In this document: positions 8,274 to 19,392 of the stretch, one piece after another
Numbering within the stretch: position 1 is the first letter of the stretch
Layout: the number at the start of each line of letters is the position of its first letter
NCBI RefSeq assembly: GCF_008580665.1
Contig: NZ_BKDJ01000002.1
Location: 124,001 to 188,000 of the forward strand
Reading direction: 5' to 3'
DNA: 64,000 bases
From: Zafaria cholistanensis
Lineage (GTDB): Bacteria; Actinomycetota; Actinomycetes; Actinomycetales; Micrococcaceae
Made by a program: the position numbers and the translations under genes
The notes under the pieces: model-generated
What the model was told of the DNA's origin: nothing
Seen by the model: only the letters and a program-made list of their open reading frames with translations
The model's database searches: none

Positions 8274-9311
8274 TCAGCGACGGGCCGCGAGGGCTATTCC
8301 CGTCACGGCGCGCTCGACTGCGTATTCGGGGTCGCGGGAGGCACCCTTGACCATGGCGTCGGCCTCGGCGACCAGGCGCAGGCACTTCACCAGCTCGTCC
8401 TGGGTCCAGTACTGGGCCTGCTCCTGCGCCTGCTGGACCTGCCAGGGGGCCATGCCCAGTTCCTTCGCCAGCTGGCCGGAAGATTTGCGCTGGCCCGCAA
8501 CCTTCGCCACCTGGCGAAGCTTCATGGCCAGGGCGGCAACGATCGGCACCGGGTCGGTGCCGGTGGCCAGTGCATGGCGCAGGGTGCTCAGCGCGGTTTC
8601 GGCACGGCCGGAAAGCGCGGCGTCGGCGACCTTGAACCCGGTGGCTTCCACACGTCCGCCGTAGTAGCGGTCGACGGTGTCCTGGTCGATCTCCCCGCTG
8701 GTGTCCGTGGCCAGCTGGGAGCACGCGGCGGCGAGCTCGGCGAGGTCGGATCCGACGGCGGCGACCAGCGCCCGGGCAGCCTCGGGAAGGATTTTGCGGC
8801 GGGAGGCGCGGAACTCCTGTGCGACGAAGTCGAGCTTTTCGGAATCCTTCTTCAGGGGCTGGCAGTCCACCAGGGTGGCTCCGGCCTCGCGCAGCCGCTC
8901 CAGCAGTTTCTTGCCGCGGTTGCCGCCGGAGTGGTGCAGCAGCACCACGACGTCCCCGGCCGGGGCGGCGGCGTACGCCAGGGCGTCCTCGAGGAAGTCC
9001 TCGTTCATGGCAGCCAGGGAGCGTACCTCAATGACCTTCGCCTCCCCGAACAGCGAGGGGCTGGCCGCCATCAGCAGTTCGCCGCGCTGGTAGGTGGCGG
9101 CGTCGAAGCGGGTGACCTCCACCGCGTCCTCGCGCTCCTTGACCTTGCCGCGAACGAGTTCGAACACGCGGCCGGCGACATACTCCTCGGGGCCCTGCAG
9201 AAGCACCAGCGGGGCCGGCTCGACGCTCCGCCAGCCAGTGGGGGAACCGGGCCTGCCCGCCGACGCCTTGCCCGTGCCGGACCTGCCTGCCGCCGTCCTG
9301 CCTGCCGCCAT
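8274..9311 (-). CDS. holA: DNA polymerase III, delta subunit
   Basis: Clamp-loader subunit that opens the beta sliding clamp. The 345-residue length is typical. An Ala/Gly-rich start of about 30 residues precedes the conserved PLVLLQGPEEYVAGR segment (degenerate nucleotide-binding region). Further along are the family segments EVRSLAAMNEDFLEDAL and VPIVAALAMKLRQVAKV. The ATG at 9311 has a strong AAAGGCGGAGG site. It follows comEC by 76 nt, the usual comEA-comEC-holA order in actinobacteria, and is convergent with rpsT. Confidence 0.93.
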   Translation of the reverse strand: MAAGRTAAGRSGTGKASAGRPGSPTGWRSVEPAPLVLLQGPEEYVAGRVFELVRGKVKEREDAVEVTRFDAATYQRGELLMAASPSLFGEAKVIEVRSLAAMNEDFLEDALAYAAAPAGDVVVLLHHSGGNRGKKLLERLREAGATLVDCQPLKKDSEKLDFVAQEFRASRRKILPEAARALVAAVGSDLAELAAACSQLATDTSGEIDQDTVDRYYGGRVEATGFKVADAALSGRAETALSTLRHALATGTDPVPIVAALAMKLRQVAKVAGQRKSSGQLAKELGMAPWQVQQAQEQAQYWTQDELVKCLRLVAEADAMVKGASRDPEYAVERAVTGIALAARR

Positions 9312-9387
9312 TGTCCTCCGCCTTTCACCAACATTGCTGCTCCTGAATCCTACCGCCACGTACCGGCACCGGGCCGAAGCGCCGCCG

Positions 9388-11886
9388 CTACCCTCCCGCG
9401 CCCTCCAGGCGGGCGGACACGAGGGTGCTCCCTTCCCGCCTGAGCAGCACGGCCCCTGCGGTGTCCGTGCGGAAGACCGCAGTCCCCGCAGCCTGGAGTG
9501 CGGCCAGGATTTCGGGGGCCGGGTGGCCGTAGCTGTTCCCGGCGCCAACGCCGACCAGGGCGGCCCGCGGGCCCGCGGCGCCGATGACCGCGGTGCCCCC
9601 GTTGCGGGCCCCGTGGTGGCTGACCTTGAGGATGTCCGCACGCAGGTCCACGCCGGTGCGCAGCAGCACATCCATTGCCTCCTCCTCGATGTCCCCGGTG
9701 GCCAGCAGTGTCAGGGTGCGTCCCGACGCCGTCCCGCCGGCGCCGATCCGGTACTTCACCACCAGCGAGGCGTCGTTCTCCGTCGCGGCCGGGGCGCCCG
9801 CCAGCGGCCACAGCACCTCCCACTCCACCGGCCCGGCGGATCCGCGCTCTCCCGCGAAGGCCCTGCGCGCCGGGGCTGTTGCGGGCAACCGCCCCGAAAG
9901 TCCCGCTGCTCCTGCGCCAGGCCGCTGCCCCGGCTCTCTGTCCTGCGCCCGGGCCGCCGTGGAGTAGAGCACCTCACGCACCTCACGCCCGGAGAAGACC
10001 CCCTCCAGTCCGCCAATGTGGTCGGCATGCAGGTGCGTAAGCACCAGGACGTCGACCACCTCCACGCCCAGGACGTCCAGGCAGGTCCGCACGGGTGCGG
10101 GGTCCGGGCCCGTGTCGATGACGACCGCGCGTTCCGGGCCGGTGCGCAGGGCCAGGGCATCTCCCTGCCCCACGTCGCAGAGGGCGATTTCCCAGGGCGG
10201 GGGATTGCGCCCCACCAGGGCGGTGGCCGGCAGCAGGATGCCTGCGGGGACGGCCACGGCGAAAGCTGCCAGCAGCGCTCCGGCGCGCCGTGCCGGCACC
10301 CCACCTGGGAGCCGGACCATCCACGCGGCGGCGACCAGCGCCGCGGCCACCAGGAGCGCTGCCACAGTACCGGCCGGACCCGGGACCCAGGACAGGTGTG
10401 CATGCGGCAGCGTGGCGAACCAGCGGCCCACCCCGCCCACCAGCGCCGCCGGCACTCCCGCCACCCACACCAGCGCCGCAACCAGGACTGAGGCACCGGG
10501 AAGGAAGGCGAGTCCCAGCGCGGCCGTCCCGGCGATGGTGGCCGGGGGCACCAGGGGCGCGACCGCCAGGTTCGCCGGCACGGCGTAGGCGGCCACGTCC
10601 GTAGTGAAGGTCAGCAGCACCGGCAGGCAAAACGCCTGGGCGGCCACCGTGATGGCCGTGCCGTTGGCCAGCCAGCCGGGGAGAACGCGATGCAGCACCA
10701 CCGCCAGCGGGCGCCCCAGCAGGGCGATTCCTGCGGTCGCGGCGACGGAGAGCCGGAAGGCCGCCTCGCCCGCATACCAGGGATCCCACGCCAGCAGTCC
10801 CACCACGCAGGCGCATAAGGCGGCGAAGGCCTGCCGGCCGCGTCCGGCGTACACGGCGACGGCTGATACCGTCCCCATCGCCGCCGCCCGCACGACGCTC
10901 GGTTCCGGGCGTACCACCGCCACAAATCCGGCCAGCGCCGCCAGGCACAGCAGCAGCGTGGCGGTCCGGCCCAGCCGGCAGGCGCGGCCGGCCCCCAGAA
11001 CGGTTCCCAGCACCAGCGCGCAGTTGGCCCCGCTTACCGCCGTCAGATGGGACAACCCGGCCGTGGCCATCGCGTCCCCCAGTCCGGCGTCCTGCCCGCG
11101 GCGGTCCCCCATGACCATGCCGGGCAGCAGCGCCGGCCCGTCCCCCGGCAGCGCCCGGGCCGCCTCCACGAAGTCCTCCCGTGCCCGGTCCACGGCTCCC
11201 GCCGCGGCGGGCACCACGGTCGGGGGGCTGCGCAAACCCACCCACGCCACCTCCCGGCGCCCGGGGGCCATCGGGGAGAGTCGACCCAGCGCCTCCAGCG
11301 TGTCCCCCTCCCCCACTGCATCCGCGCCCCAGGAGGCCGGCCAGGAGACCGCGACCCTGGAGGATGTGGACATCCAGGCCCCGGAGACGGCCACGGCCTG
11401 GAGGCGTGCCTCGGCGACCCATTCCCCGCCGCGGCTTTCCGCTGCCATGGCGCCGGAGGCTGGGGGGGCGGGGCGGGCCCGGGGTGCCATGGTCAGGACC
11501 ACCCTGACCCGGGCCGTTTCGCGTGCCTCCACCAAGGCGGCCAACCGCGGTTCCGCCCCTGCGGCGCCCTGGCCGCCGGCCCCCTGCACGGCAGCGGCCG
11601 CAGCCACCACCGTCGCCCCGGCCGCCGCCAGCGCAACGGGCGCCCATCCGCGGTGGAACCAGGCCGCCAGGCCCCTGCCGCTGCGCAGGTTCCAGGCCAT
11701 CAGTGCCAGCAGGAAGGACCCGGCCACGGCCACCAGCGCCGCCTGTGCGGGGGCAATGCGCACCACCGCCGCTGCGGAGCACCACGCCCCGGCCGCGGCC
11801 CACACCCCGCGCAGGTCCACGATGCCCGGCTCCGCCTCCACCCGGACCGGTTCCTGTTTCCGCCCCCTGCCGGGAACCTGCCTCAT
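9388..11886 (-). CDS. comEC: ComEC/Rec2-family DNA-uptake channel protein
   Basis: Integral membrane protein that in competent bacteria moves single-stranded DNA across the membrane. It has 832 residues. Three hydrophobic N-terminal segments precede an OB-like extracellular region. The competence core starts near SHLTAVSGANCALVLG, followed by about eight membrane segments. The C-terminal metallo-beta-lactamase-like domain (from about residue 585) contains CDVGQGDAL and the metal motif THLHADHIGG, so it looks intact. The ATG at 11886 overlaps the comEA stop (ATGA), indicating coupling. Longer in-frame reading further upstream is only antisense of comEA and degV. No other competence genes are seen in the window. 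Confidence 0.94.
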   Translation of the reverse strand: MRQVPGRGRKQEPVRVEAEPGIVDLRGVWAAAGAWCSAAAVVRIAPAQAALVAVAGSFLLALMAWNLRSGRGLAAWFHRGWAPVALAAAGATVVAAAAAVQGAGGQGAAGAEPRLAALVEARETARVRVVLTMAPRARPAPPASGAMAAESRGGEWVAEARLQAVAVSGAWMSTSSRVAVSWPASWGADAVGEGDTLEALGRLSPMAPGRREVAWVGLRSPPTVVPAAAGAVDRAREDFVEAARALPGDGPALLPGMVMGDRRGQDAGLGDAMATAGLSHLTAVSGANCALVLGTVLGAGRACRLGRTATLLLCLAALAGFVAVVRPEPSVVRAAAMGTVSAVAVYAGRGRQAFAALCACVVGLLAWDPWYAGEAAFRLSVAATAGIALLGRPLAVVLHRVLPGWLANGTAITVAAQAFCLPVLLTFTTDVAAYAVPANLAVAPLVPPATIAGTAALGLAFLPGASVLVAALVWVAGVPAALVGGVGRWFATLPHAHLSWVPGPAGTVAALLVAAALVAAAWMVRLPGGVPARRAGALLAAFAVAVPAGILLPATALVGRNPPPWEIALCDVGQGDALALRTGPERAVVIDTGPDPAPVRTCLDVLGVEVVDVLVLTHLHADHIGGLEGVFSGREVREVLYSTAARAQDREPGQRPGAGAAGLSGRLPATAPARRAFAGERGSAGPVEWEVLWPLAGAPAATENDASLVVKYRIGAGGTASGRTLTLLATGDIEEEAMDVLLRTGVDLRADILKVSHHGARNGGTAVIGAAGPRAALVGVGAGNSYGHPAPEILAALQAAGTAVFRTDTAGAVLLRREGSTLVSARLEGAGG

Positions 11887-12746
11887 AAGAAGGACACCCT
11901 GCCCTCCAGCCGGGACAAAACGGCCGGCCCGATCCCACTGACCGCGTCCAGTTCGGCGAGGGATCCGAATGGCCCGTTGTCCTGCCGGAAGGCGATGATC
12001 CGCTCCGCCAGCGCCGGTCCGATTCCCGGCAGCCGCTGGAGTTCCCCGGAGGTGGCCGTGTTGAGGTTGACGGTGCCCGCCGCCTCCTGCCCTCCTGGCG
12101 GGGCGGTTCCTGCGCCGCTGCCGCCGCCAGGGCTGCTGCCGCCAGGCGGGACGGGTTCGCCCCGCTCCGGGATGTACAACTGCTGCCCGTCCGTGAGGGG
12201 CGCGGCCAGGTTCACCGCCCCGGCGTTCGCCTTGCCGGTCAGCCCGCCGGCGGCATCGGCCGCCTCGTGGGCGCGGGTTCCGGAGGGAAGCCTGTAGACC
12301 CCAGGCCGCTTGACCGCCCCGGCCACGTGGACGACCACGTCCACCGCCGATGTGCCGCCCTGCGGGTCCGGTCCATTCGGCGCTTGGCCGCCGTCCGGCC
12401 CGGCGATTCCGCCGTGGCCCAAAGTTCCGTCCTGGCGGGGGCTCCCGTGCTGCAGGGCCTGCCCGCCCGGGACGGCCCCTTCCGTGGGTGGGACTTCCCC
12501 TCCCGGCTGTGCCGGGCCATCCTGGGCGGCACGGGCTTGTCCCTGGACGGCGCCTTCGAGCTCGATCCGTCCCAGTTCTTCCCCCGCCCGGGCCGGGGGA
12601 TGGAAAAGGAGGCTGGCGCTGATCCAGGCCAGCGCGGCGAACAGGACGCACAGAGTAGCGGCCCTGCCGGCGCCCAGGCGGACCCTGCTGCGGGGGGCGT
12701 CCAGAGCGGCGGCGCGGGTGCGAAGCTCCCATCGGTGGCGGACCAT
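11883..12746 (-). CDS. comEA: ComEA-type DNA-binding protein
   Basis: Membrane-anchored double-stranded-DNA receptor of the uptake machinery, 287 residues. A basic N-terminus is followed by one membrane helix (about residues 29-48). A Gly/Pro/Gln-rich extracellular linker leads to an SLBB domain (about 133-195: VVVHVAGAVKRPGVYRLPSG), a second Gly-rich linker, and a C-terminal double helix-hairpin-helix (VNLNTATSGELQRLPGIGPA, then ISGIGP-like SGIGPAVLSRL). The stop overlaps the comEC start. The ATG at 12746 lies 6 nt after a TACGGT box with no ribosome-binding site, so the mRNA is probably leaderless. Confidence 0.93.
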   Translation of the reverse strand: MVRHRWELRTRAAALDAPRSRVRLGAGRAATLCVLFAALAWISASLLFHPPARAGEELGRIELEGAVQGQARAAQDGPAQPGGEVPPTEGAVPGGQALQHGSPRQDGTLGHGGIAGPDGGQAPNGPDPQGGTSAVDVVVHVAGAVKRPGVYRLPSGTRAHEAADAAGGLTGKANAGAVNLAAPLTDGQQLYIPERGEPVPPGGSSPGGGSGAGTAPPGGQEAAGTVNLNTATSGELQRLPGIGPALAERIIAFRQDNGPFGSLAELDAVSGIGPAVLSRLEGRVSFL

Positions 12747-12752
12747 CCACCC

Positions 12753-12758
12753 ACCGTA
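12753..12758 (-). promoter_or_regulatory. Probable -10 box (TACGGT) of comEA-comEC, leaderless
   Basis: TACGGT is separated from the comEA ATG by exactly 6 nt (GGGTGG), putting the expected transcription start at the ATG. No -35 resembling TTGACA is seen. Confidence 0.5.
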
Positions 12759-12917
12759 GGGTCGGGCGCGGGCCCGGCAGGGACGGTCGCAGCGGGAGGT
12801 GGAAAGGCTCCCCGTGCCCGGATCCTGTGGAGGGCCAATGGAGGGGTCGGGCGGGCAAGGGCCCGGAAGGAGAGGCGTCCGGGAGGATGCGTCCGGCCTG
12901 GCTCCCAGTCCTGGCGC

Positions 12918-14036
12918 CTAGTCCTGCCGCTCGGCCGGTGCCCCGCCCTGTGTCTTGCCCTGTGCCTTGCCCTGTGCCCCACCCTGTGCCTTGCCCGGCA
13001 GTGCCTCCGGCGCCGGGGTGCGCCCCGAAGAGGCGTCCATCCGGTCGGCACCCAGCGGGTTGGGGTGCAGCGGGGCGATGGCCACCGCCAGGATACCGGC
13101 CCCGGTATGGGCGGCCAGCACGGCCGGCAGCGCCTCGCACAGCACGGGGGTCGCCGAGGCCCCGGACAACTCGTGGACCAGTTCCCGGGCCTGGTCCTCG
13201 TTGCCGAAGTACTGCACCGCGATCCTCGCCCCGCCCGGGGCCGCGGCGGCAGCCTGCCGGCCCAGGACCACCAGCCGCGCCAGGGCCCGGGGCAGGGTCC
13301 GGACCTTTTCGGCGACCGAGATCTGCCCGCCCGCCACGGTCAGCAGGGGCTTCACGGCCAGCCAGGTGCCCAAAACGCTCGCCGTGGCCCCGATCCGGCC
13401 GCCCTTGCGCAACTGCTCCAGGCTGGGAACGGCGAAGAAAATGGTGTTTCCCCGGGCCCGGCCCGCGACCGCGGCAACCTCTTCCCCGGTGGCACCGGCC
13501 GCGGCGGCCGCAACCGCGTCCATCACGGCAAAACCCTGGGCAAGACCCACCGTGGAGGTGTCCACCACGCGCACCGGGACCGGACTTTCCGCGGCGGCCA
13601 GCCGGGCCGCTTCAACCGTCCCGGACAGCGCGGCGGAAAGGTGGATGGAGACGATCTCGCGCGCACCGGCCGCCGCCAGCTCCCGGTAGGAGCGCAGGAA
13701 CAGCCCCGGGGCCGGACGGGACGTCTGCACGCGCCGGCCCAGGGCCAGGGCCAGGGCCAGCTCGGTCTCGACGTCGTCCAGGCCCTCAGTGTAGATCTGC
13801 CCGTCGATCATCACCGGCATGGCCACCACCCGCAGCGCCTCCGAGTGCTCCGCGCACCACTCGTGCGGGACCGCGGCAGCGGAGTCGGTAACCACCGCCA
13901 CGCGGGGGGCCGGCGTGCGCTCGCCCCGGCGCGGCACCCTGGCCCCGGACTCGCGGAGGCGTCCCGCCAGGCGCTCCAGCCAGCCCGGCGGGCGGATCGC
14001 CTTGCCGGGCTGGCTGGGACCTTCGGGAAGCTCCAC
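12918..14036 (-). CDS. DegV family fatty-acid-binding protein
   Basis: DegV proteins bind fatty acids; many supply fatty-acid kinase, but the partner here is unknown. The 372-residue protein opens with a basic segment of about 45 residues, then VAVVTDSAAAVP, the ligand-site VQTSRPAP region, IVSIHLSAALSGTVEAA and VPSLEQLRKGGRIG, all family hallmarks. The C-terminus carries a Gly-Lys/Gln tandem repeat (GKAQGGAQGKAQGKTQGGAP) from four 12-bp DNA units, probably disordered. GTG at 14036 lies 12 nt after the leuS stop with GGCGGAAAA in the gap, so it is likely co-transcribed with leuS. Confidence 0.9.
   Translation of the reverse strand: MELPEGPSQPGKAIRPPGWLERLAGRLRESGARVPRRGERTPAPRVAVVTDSAAAVPHEWCAEHSEALRVVAMPVMIDGQIYTEGLDDVETELALALALGRRVQTSRPAPGLFLRSYRELAAAGAREIVSIHLSAALSGTVEAARLAAAESPVPVRVVDTSTVGLAQGFAVMDAVAAAAAGATGEEVAAVAGRARGNTIFFAVPSLEQLRKGGRIGATASVLGTWLAVKPLLTVAGGQISVAEKVRTLPRALARLVVLGRQAAAAAPGGARIAVQYFGNEDQARELVHELSGASATPVLCEALPAVLAAHTGAGILAVAIAPLHPNPLGADRMDASSGRTPAPEALPGKAQGGAQGKAQGKTQGGAPAERQD
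12946..12993 (-). repeat. Four 12-bp tandem repeats in the 3' end of degV
   Basis: Units start at 12946, 12958, 12970 and 12982, based on CCCTGTGCCTTG with small variation. They encode the GKAQ/GKTQ/GGAQ tetrapeptides. The unit length is a multiple of three, so copy-number change would keep frame. Confidence 0.9.
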
Positions 14037-14048
14037 GGGCTTTTCCGC

Positions 14049-16547
<2,499 letters not shown>

Positions 16548-16571
16548 TGTGTGCTTCGCCTTCTCCTTGTG

Positions 16572-16595
16572 CGGCCGTCCCGATCGGGGCGGCCG
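16572..16595 (-). other. Hairpin immediately upstream of the leuS ribosome-binding site
   Basis: A 10-bp stem (16572-16581 with 16586-16595, one wobble) with GATC loop lies 3 nt before the AAGGAG at 16563-16568. No U-tract follows on the leuS strand, so it is not a typical terminator. It could affect access to the leuS start or stabilise the transcript. Confidence 0.6.
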
Positions 16596-16650
16596 TTCCG
16601 TGTCCTGCCTGCCGTGCCCCGGGGACCTGTCCTGCCCGGAACATGCAAAA

Positions 16651-16695
16651 GCCCCTTGGCATGCAAGGGGCGGCCACGCGTTTCGAACGCGCGGC
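16651..16695 (-). terminator. leuS attenuator: anti-pause hairpin plus terminator
   Basis: On the leuS strand, a 10-bp hairpin (16695-16686 with 16682-16673, loop CGA) begins at the last base of the leader stop codon. One base later comes an 8-bp GC-rich terminator stem (16671-16664 with 16658-16651, loop 5 nt) followed by TTTTG. The arrangement is leader peptide, hairpin, terminator, then leuS. I could not find a convincing antiterminator pairing, so the exact mechanism is open. Confidence 0.75.
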
Positions 16696-16721
16696 TAGCG
16701 TAGAAGCAGGGTCGTCTCCAT
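16695..16721 (-). CDS. leuS leader peptide (METTLLLR)
   Basis: An 8-codon ORF, ATG GAG ACG ACC CTG CTT CTA CGC TAG. It carries three consecutive Leu codons, each different; CTT and CTA are rare in this GC-rich genome. It lies directly before the attenuator hairpins and about 150 nt before leuS. The ATG is 6 nt after a TAGACT box with no room for a ribosome-binding site, so it should be translated from a leaderless mRNA. Ribosome stalling at the Leu codons when charged tRNA-Leu is low would be the sensing step; this is inference from classical amino-acid attenuation. Confidence 0.75.
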   Translation of the reverse strand: METTLLLR

Positions 16722-16727
16722 GCGGCC

Positions 16728-16733
16728 AGTCTA
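16728..16733 (-). promoter_or_regulatory. Probable -10 box (TAGACT) of the leuS leader
   Basis: TAGACT is separated by 6 nt (GGCCGC) from the leader-peptide ATG, putting the transcription start at or next to the A of the ATG. No good -35 is seen. Confidence 0.6.
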
Positions 16734-16812
16734 CAACAGCGCCCGCGCTCGCCGGGGAAGGCCCGGATACCCGGGGGCGGGTGACAGGGGGCGGGTATAC
16801 GGGGCGGCGCCG

Positions 16813-18336
16813 CTACGCGTCGTCGAGCCAGCCGAAGGTGCGCCGCACGGCCGAATCCCACCGGCGCAGCAGCGCCGCGCGGCGGCCCGCGTCCAGGTCG
16901 GGAACGAACCGGCGCTCCTCGTGCCAGGTTCGTCCCAGCTCCTCCAGGGAGGACCAGTGCCCCACGGCGAGGCCGGCGGCGAAGGCCGCACCCAGCGCGG
17001 TGGTCTCCGTGACGGCCGGGCGCACGACGTCGATGCCGAGCAGGTCGGCCTGGAACTGCATCAGCGCATCGTTCACCGCCATGCCGCCGTCCACGCGCAG
17101 CTCGGTCAGCGGGCGGGAACAGTCCGCGGCGGCCGCGGCGACGACCTCGGCGACCTGGAAGGCGGTGGCCTCCAGCGCGGCCCGGGCCAGGTGCGCCCGG
17201 GTGGCGTAGCGGGTCAGCCCGAAGACGGCGCCGCGGGCCTCCGGGCGCCAGTGCGGAGCGAACAGTCCGGAGAAGGCGGGCACGAAGTACACCCCGGCAT
17301 TGTCCTCCACCGACGCGGCCAGCTGCTCCACCTCGGCGGAGGTGGAGATGATGCCCAGGTTGTCCCGCAGCCACTGCACCAGCGACCCGGCCTCCGCAAT
17401 CGATCCCTCCAGGGCGTACACCGGGTCCTGCCCGGCCAGCCGGTAGGCCACGGTGGTGAGCAGCCCGTTGGCGGAGAACACCGGTTCGGTTCCGGTGACC
17501 ATGTCCATGAAGCAGCCCGTGCCGTAGGTGTTCTTGGCCGCACCGGGGGCGAACACGGTCTGCCCGAAGGTGGCCGCCTGCTGGTCGCCCAGGATCCCGG
17601 CCACCGGAACCCCGGCCAGCACCTCCCCCACCAGCGGCTCCGAGGCGGCGACCGTGCCGTAGACCTCCGCGGAGGCCGCGATGCGCGGCAGCATGGCCGC
17701 GGGGATGCCGAACGCCTCCAGCAGGGCCGGGGACCATTCCAGGGTGCGCAGGTCCATCAGCAGCGTGCGCGAGGCATTGGTGGCGTCGGTGGCGTGCACG
17801 CCCCCGGCCGGCCCGCCGGTGAGGTTCCACAGCATCCAGGAATCCGTGGTGCCAAAGGCCAGGTGGCCGGCCTCCGCGTCGGCCCGGGCGCCGGGCACGT
17901 GGTCCAGGATCCAGGCGATCTTGGTGGCGGAAAAGTAGGTCGCCAGCGGCAGCCCCGTCACTGCCTGGAAGCGGCCGGTGCCGCCGTCGGCCGCCAGCGC
18001 ATCCACGGCCGCCCGGGTGCGGGTGTCCTGCCATACGATCGCCCGGTGCACGGGTTCGCCGGTGCGGCGGTCCCACACCACGGTGGTTTCGCGCTGGTTG
18101 GTGAGCCCGACGGCCGCGATGTCCGCGCCGCCCAGCCCCGCCGCGGCGAGGGCCTCGGCCACGACCAGGCGCACGTTGTCGCGGATTTCGACGACGTCGT
18201 GCTCCACCCAGCCCGGGTGCGGGAAATACTGGCGGTGCTCGCGCTGGGCCGTCGCCACGATCAGCCCGGAACCGTCGACGACGACGGCCCGGGAGGAGGT
18301 GGTCCCCTGGTCGATGGCGAGTACGTAGCGGCGCAT
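16813..18336 (-). CDS. glpK: Glycerol kinase
   Basis: Phosphorylates glycerol to glycerol-3-phosphate in the cytoplasm; FGGY family, 507 residues. It starts [15 protein letters not shown] (phosphate-1 loop), with INQRET-like [38 protein letters not shown] and the C-terminal [20 protein letters not shown] region. All are standard for GlpK. The usual neighbours glpF and glpD are not adjacent. The ATG at 18336 has only a G-run in front but an excellent promoter that puts the transcript start at the ATG, so it is probably leaderless. Confidence 0.96.
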   Translation of the reverse strand: MRRYVLAIDQGTTSSRAVVVDGSGLIVATAQREHRQYFPHPGWVEHDVVEIRDNVRLVVAEALAAAGLGGADIAAVGLTNQRETTVVWDRRTGEPVHRAIVWQDTRTRAAVDALAADGGTGRFQAVTGLPLATYFSATKIAWILDHVPGARADAEAGHLAFGTTDSWMLWNLTGGPAGGVHATDATNASRTLLMDLRTLEWSPALLEAFGIPAAMLPRIAASAEVYGTVAASEPLVGEVLAGVPVAGILGDQQAATFGQTVFAPGAAKNTYGTGCFMDMVTGTEPVFSANGLLTTVAYRLAGQDPVYALEGSIAEAGSLVQWLRDNLGIISTSAEVEQLAASVEDNAGVYFVPAFSGLFAPHWRPEARGAVFGLTRYATRAHLARAALEATAFQVAEVVAAAAADCSRPLTELRVDGGMAVNDALMQFQADLLGIDVVRPAVTETTALGAAFAAGLAVGHWSSLEELGRTWHEERRFVPDLDAGRRAALLRRWDSAVRRTFGWLDDA

Positions 18337-18342
18337 CCCCCG

Positions 18343-18371
18343 AAGCTATCGGCCCCCCACCGGGCCGTCAA
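18343..18371 (-). promoter_or_regulatory. glpK promoter (TTGACG-N17-TAGCTT), leaderless
   Basis: The -35 TTGACG is at 18371-18366, then a 17-nt spacer and the -10 TAGCTT at 18348-18343. Only 6 nt separate the -10 from the glpK ATG. It is one of the two best complete promoters in the window. Confidence 0.8.
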
Positions 18372-18439
18372 CGCGGCCCCCCAATGCCCCTGTCCCGGTT
18401 CCCGCAGCCCGCCTCGGCCGCCGCGGGAGCCCCGCCCGC

Positions 18440-18445
18440 TAGGGT
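18440..18445 (+). promoter_or_regulatory. Probable -10 box (TAGGGT) of the alpha/beta hydrolase gene
   Basis: TAGGGT is 6 nt (GGATGC) before the ATG at 18452, the same geometry as the leuS leader, glpK, comEA and rarA. It lies divergent from the glpK promoter within a 115-bp intergenic region. No -35 match was seen. Confidence 0.5.
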
Positions 18446-18451
18446 GGATGC

Positions 18452-19333
18452 ATGAGCTTTGACCTGCCGCTGGCCGGCACCCGCCCCGCCACCGTCTCCG
18501 ACCACGCGGTCGAGGGCGCGCGGGTGCGCTGCTGGACCTACCCGGCCGCGGGACGGCCGAAGTCCACGATCCTGATGGTCCACGGCTTCCGCGGGGACCG
18601 GCACGGCCTGGCCCGGATCGTGGATGCCCTGCCCGGGCACACCCTTGTGGTCCCGGACCTGCCCGGGTTCGGGGAGTCGTCCCCCTTCCCCGCGCTGCCC
18701 CACTCGACCGCCTCCTACGGACTGGTGCTCGGTGCGCTGCGCCGGGACCTGGACCTGCCCGGGGACACGGTGCTGCTGGGGCATTCCTTTGGCTCCATCG
18801 TGGCCTCCCACTACCTGGCCGCCCACCCCGGGGACTTCGCCCGGCTGGTGCTGGTGAACCCGATCAGCGAGCCCGCGCTGGAAGGACCCAAGGCGGTCCT
18901 GTCCAAGCTCGCCGCCGGTTACTACGCACTGGCCCGGGCCCTGCCCGAACGCCCCGGGCTGGCCGTGCTGCGCAGCAGGCTGGTGGCGGACGCGATGAGC
19001 GCGGTCATGTCCAAGACCAGGGATCCCGGCGTGCGTGCCTACGTCTTCGACCAGCACCGGCGCTACTTTGGCGGCTTCAGCAACCGCCGCATGCTCGCGG
19101 AGGCCTTCAACGCTTCGATCGGCGGCCACGTGGGCCAGGTCGCCCCGGCAATCGGCGCGCCGACGCTGCTGATCGCCGGGGAGCTGGACGAGATTGGTTC
19201 GGTGGCCTCGCAGGAATCCCTGGCGGCCCTGTTCCCGGATGCGACGCTGCGGGTCATCCCCGGCGTGGGGCACCTGGTCCACTATGAAACTCCCGCCGAG
19301 GCCGCGGCCCTGGTCGAGGATTTCCTGGCCTAG
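18452..19333 (+). CDS. Alpha/beta hydrolase
   Basis: A 293-residue alpha/beta-hydrolase-fold enzyme; the substrate cannot be predicted. The oxyanion segment is VHGFRGDRHGL, the nucleophile elbow GHSFGS places Ser near residue 112, the acid is likely Asp in AGELDEIG, and the His is in GVGHLVHYE near the C-terminus. No signal peptide is present, so it should be cytoplasmic. It stands alone between divergent glpK and convergent priA, with a probably leaderless start. Confidence 0.9.
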   Translation: MSFDLPLAGTRPATVSDHAVEGARVRCWTYPAAGRPKSTILMVHGFRGDRHGLARIVDALPGHTLVVPDLPGFGESSPFPALPHSTASYGLVLGALRRDLDLPGDTVLLGHSFGSIVASHYLAAHPGDFARLVLVNPISEPALEGPKAVLSKLAAGYYALARALPERPGLAVLRSRLVADAMSAVMSKTRDPGVRAYVFDQHRRYFGGFSNRRMLAEAFNASIGGHVGQVAPAIGAPTLLIAGELDEIGSVASQESLAALFPDATLRVIPGVGHLVHYETPAEAAALVEDFLA

Positions 19334-19392
19334 CCGGCCGTCCTTCGCCGGGCCGGGGCCGGTGGTCGGGAGCCAACGGTCGGCGGTCGGGC

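Noticed and set aside
9388-13140. Apparent N-terminal extension of ComEC to about 1250 residues
   Set aside because: The extension is out-of-frame reading of comEA and degV; the real start overlaps the comEA stop as ATGA.
16673-16695. tRNA T-arm-like sequence (GTTCGAAAC in a stem) upstream of leuS
   Set aside because: No acceptor, D- or anticodon arms flank it; it is explained by the first hairpin of the leader region.
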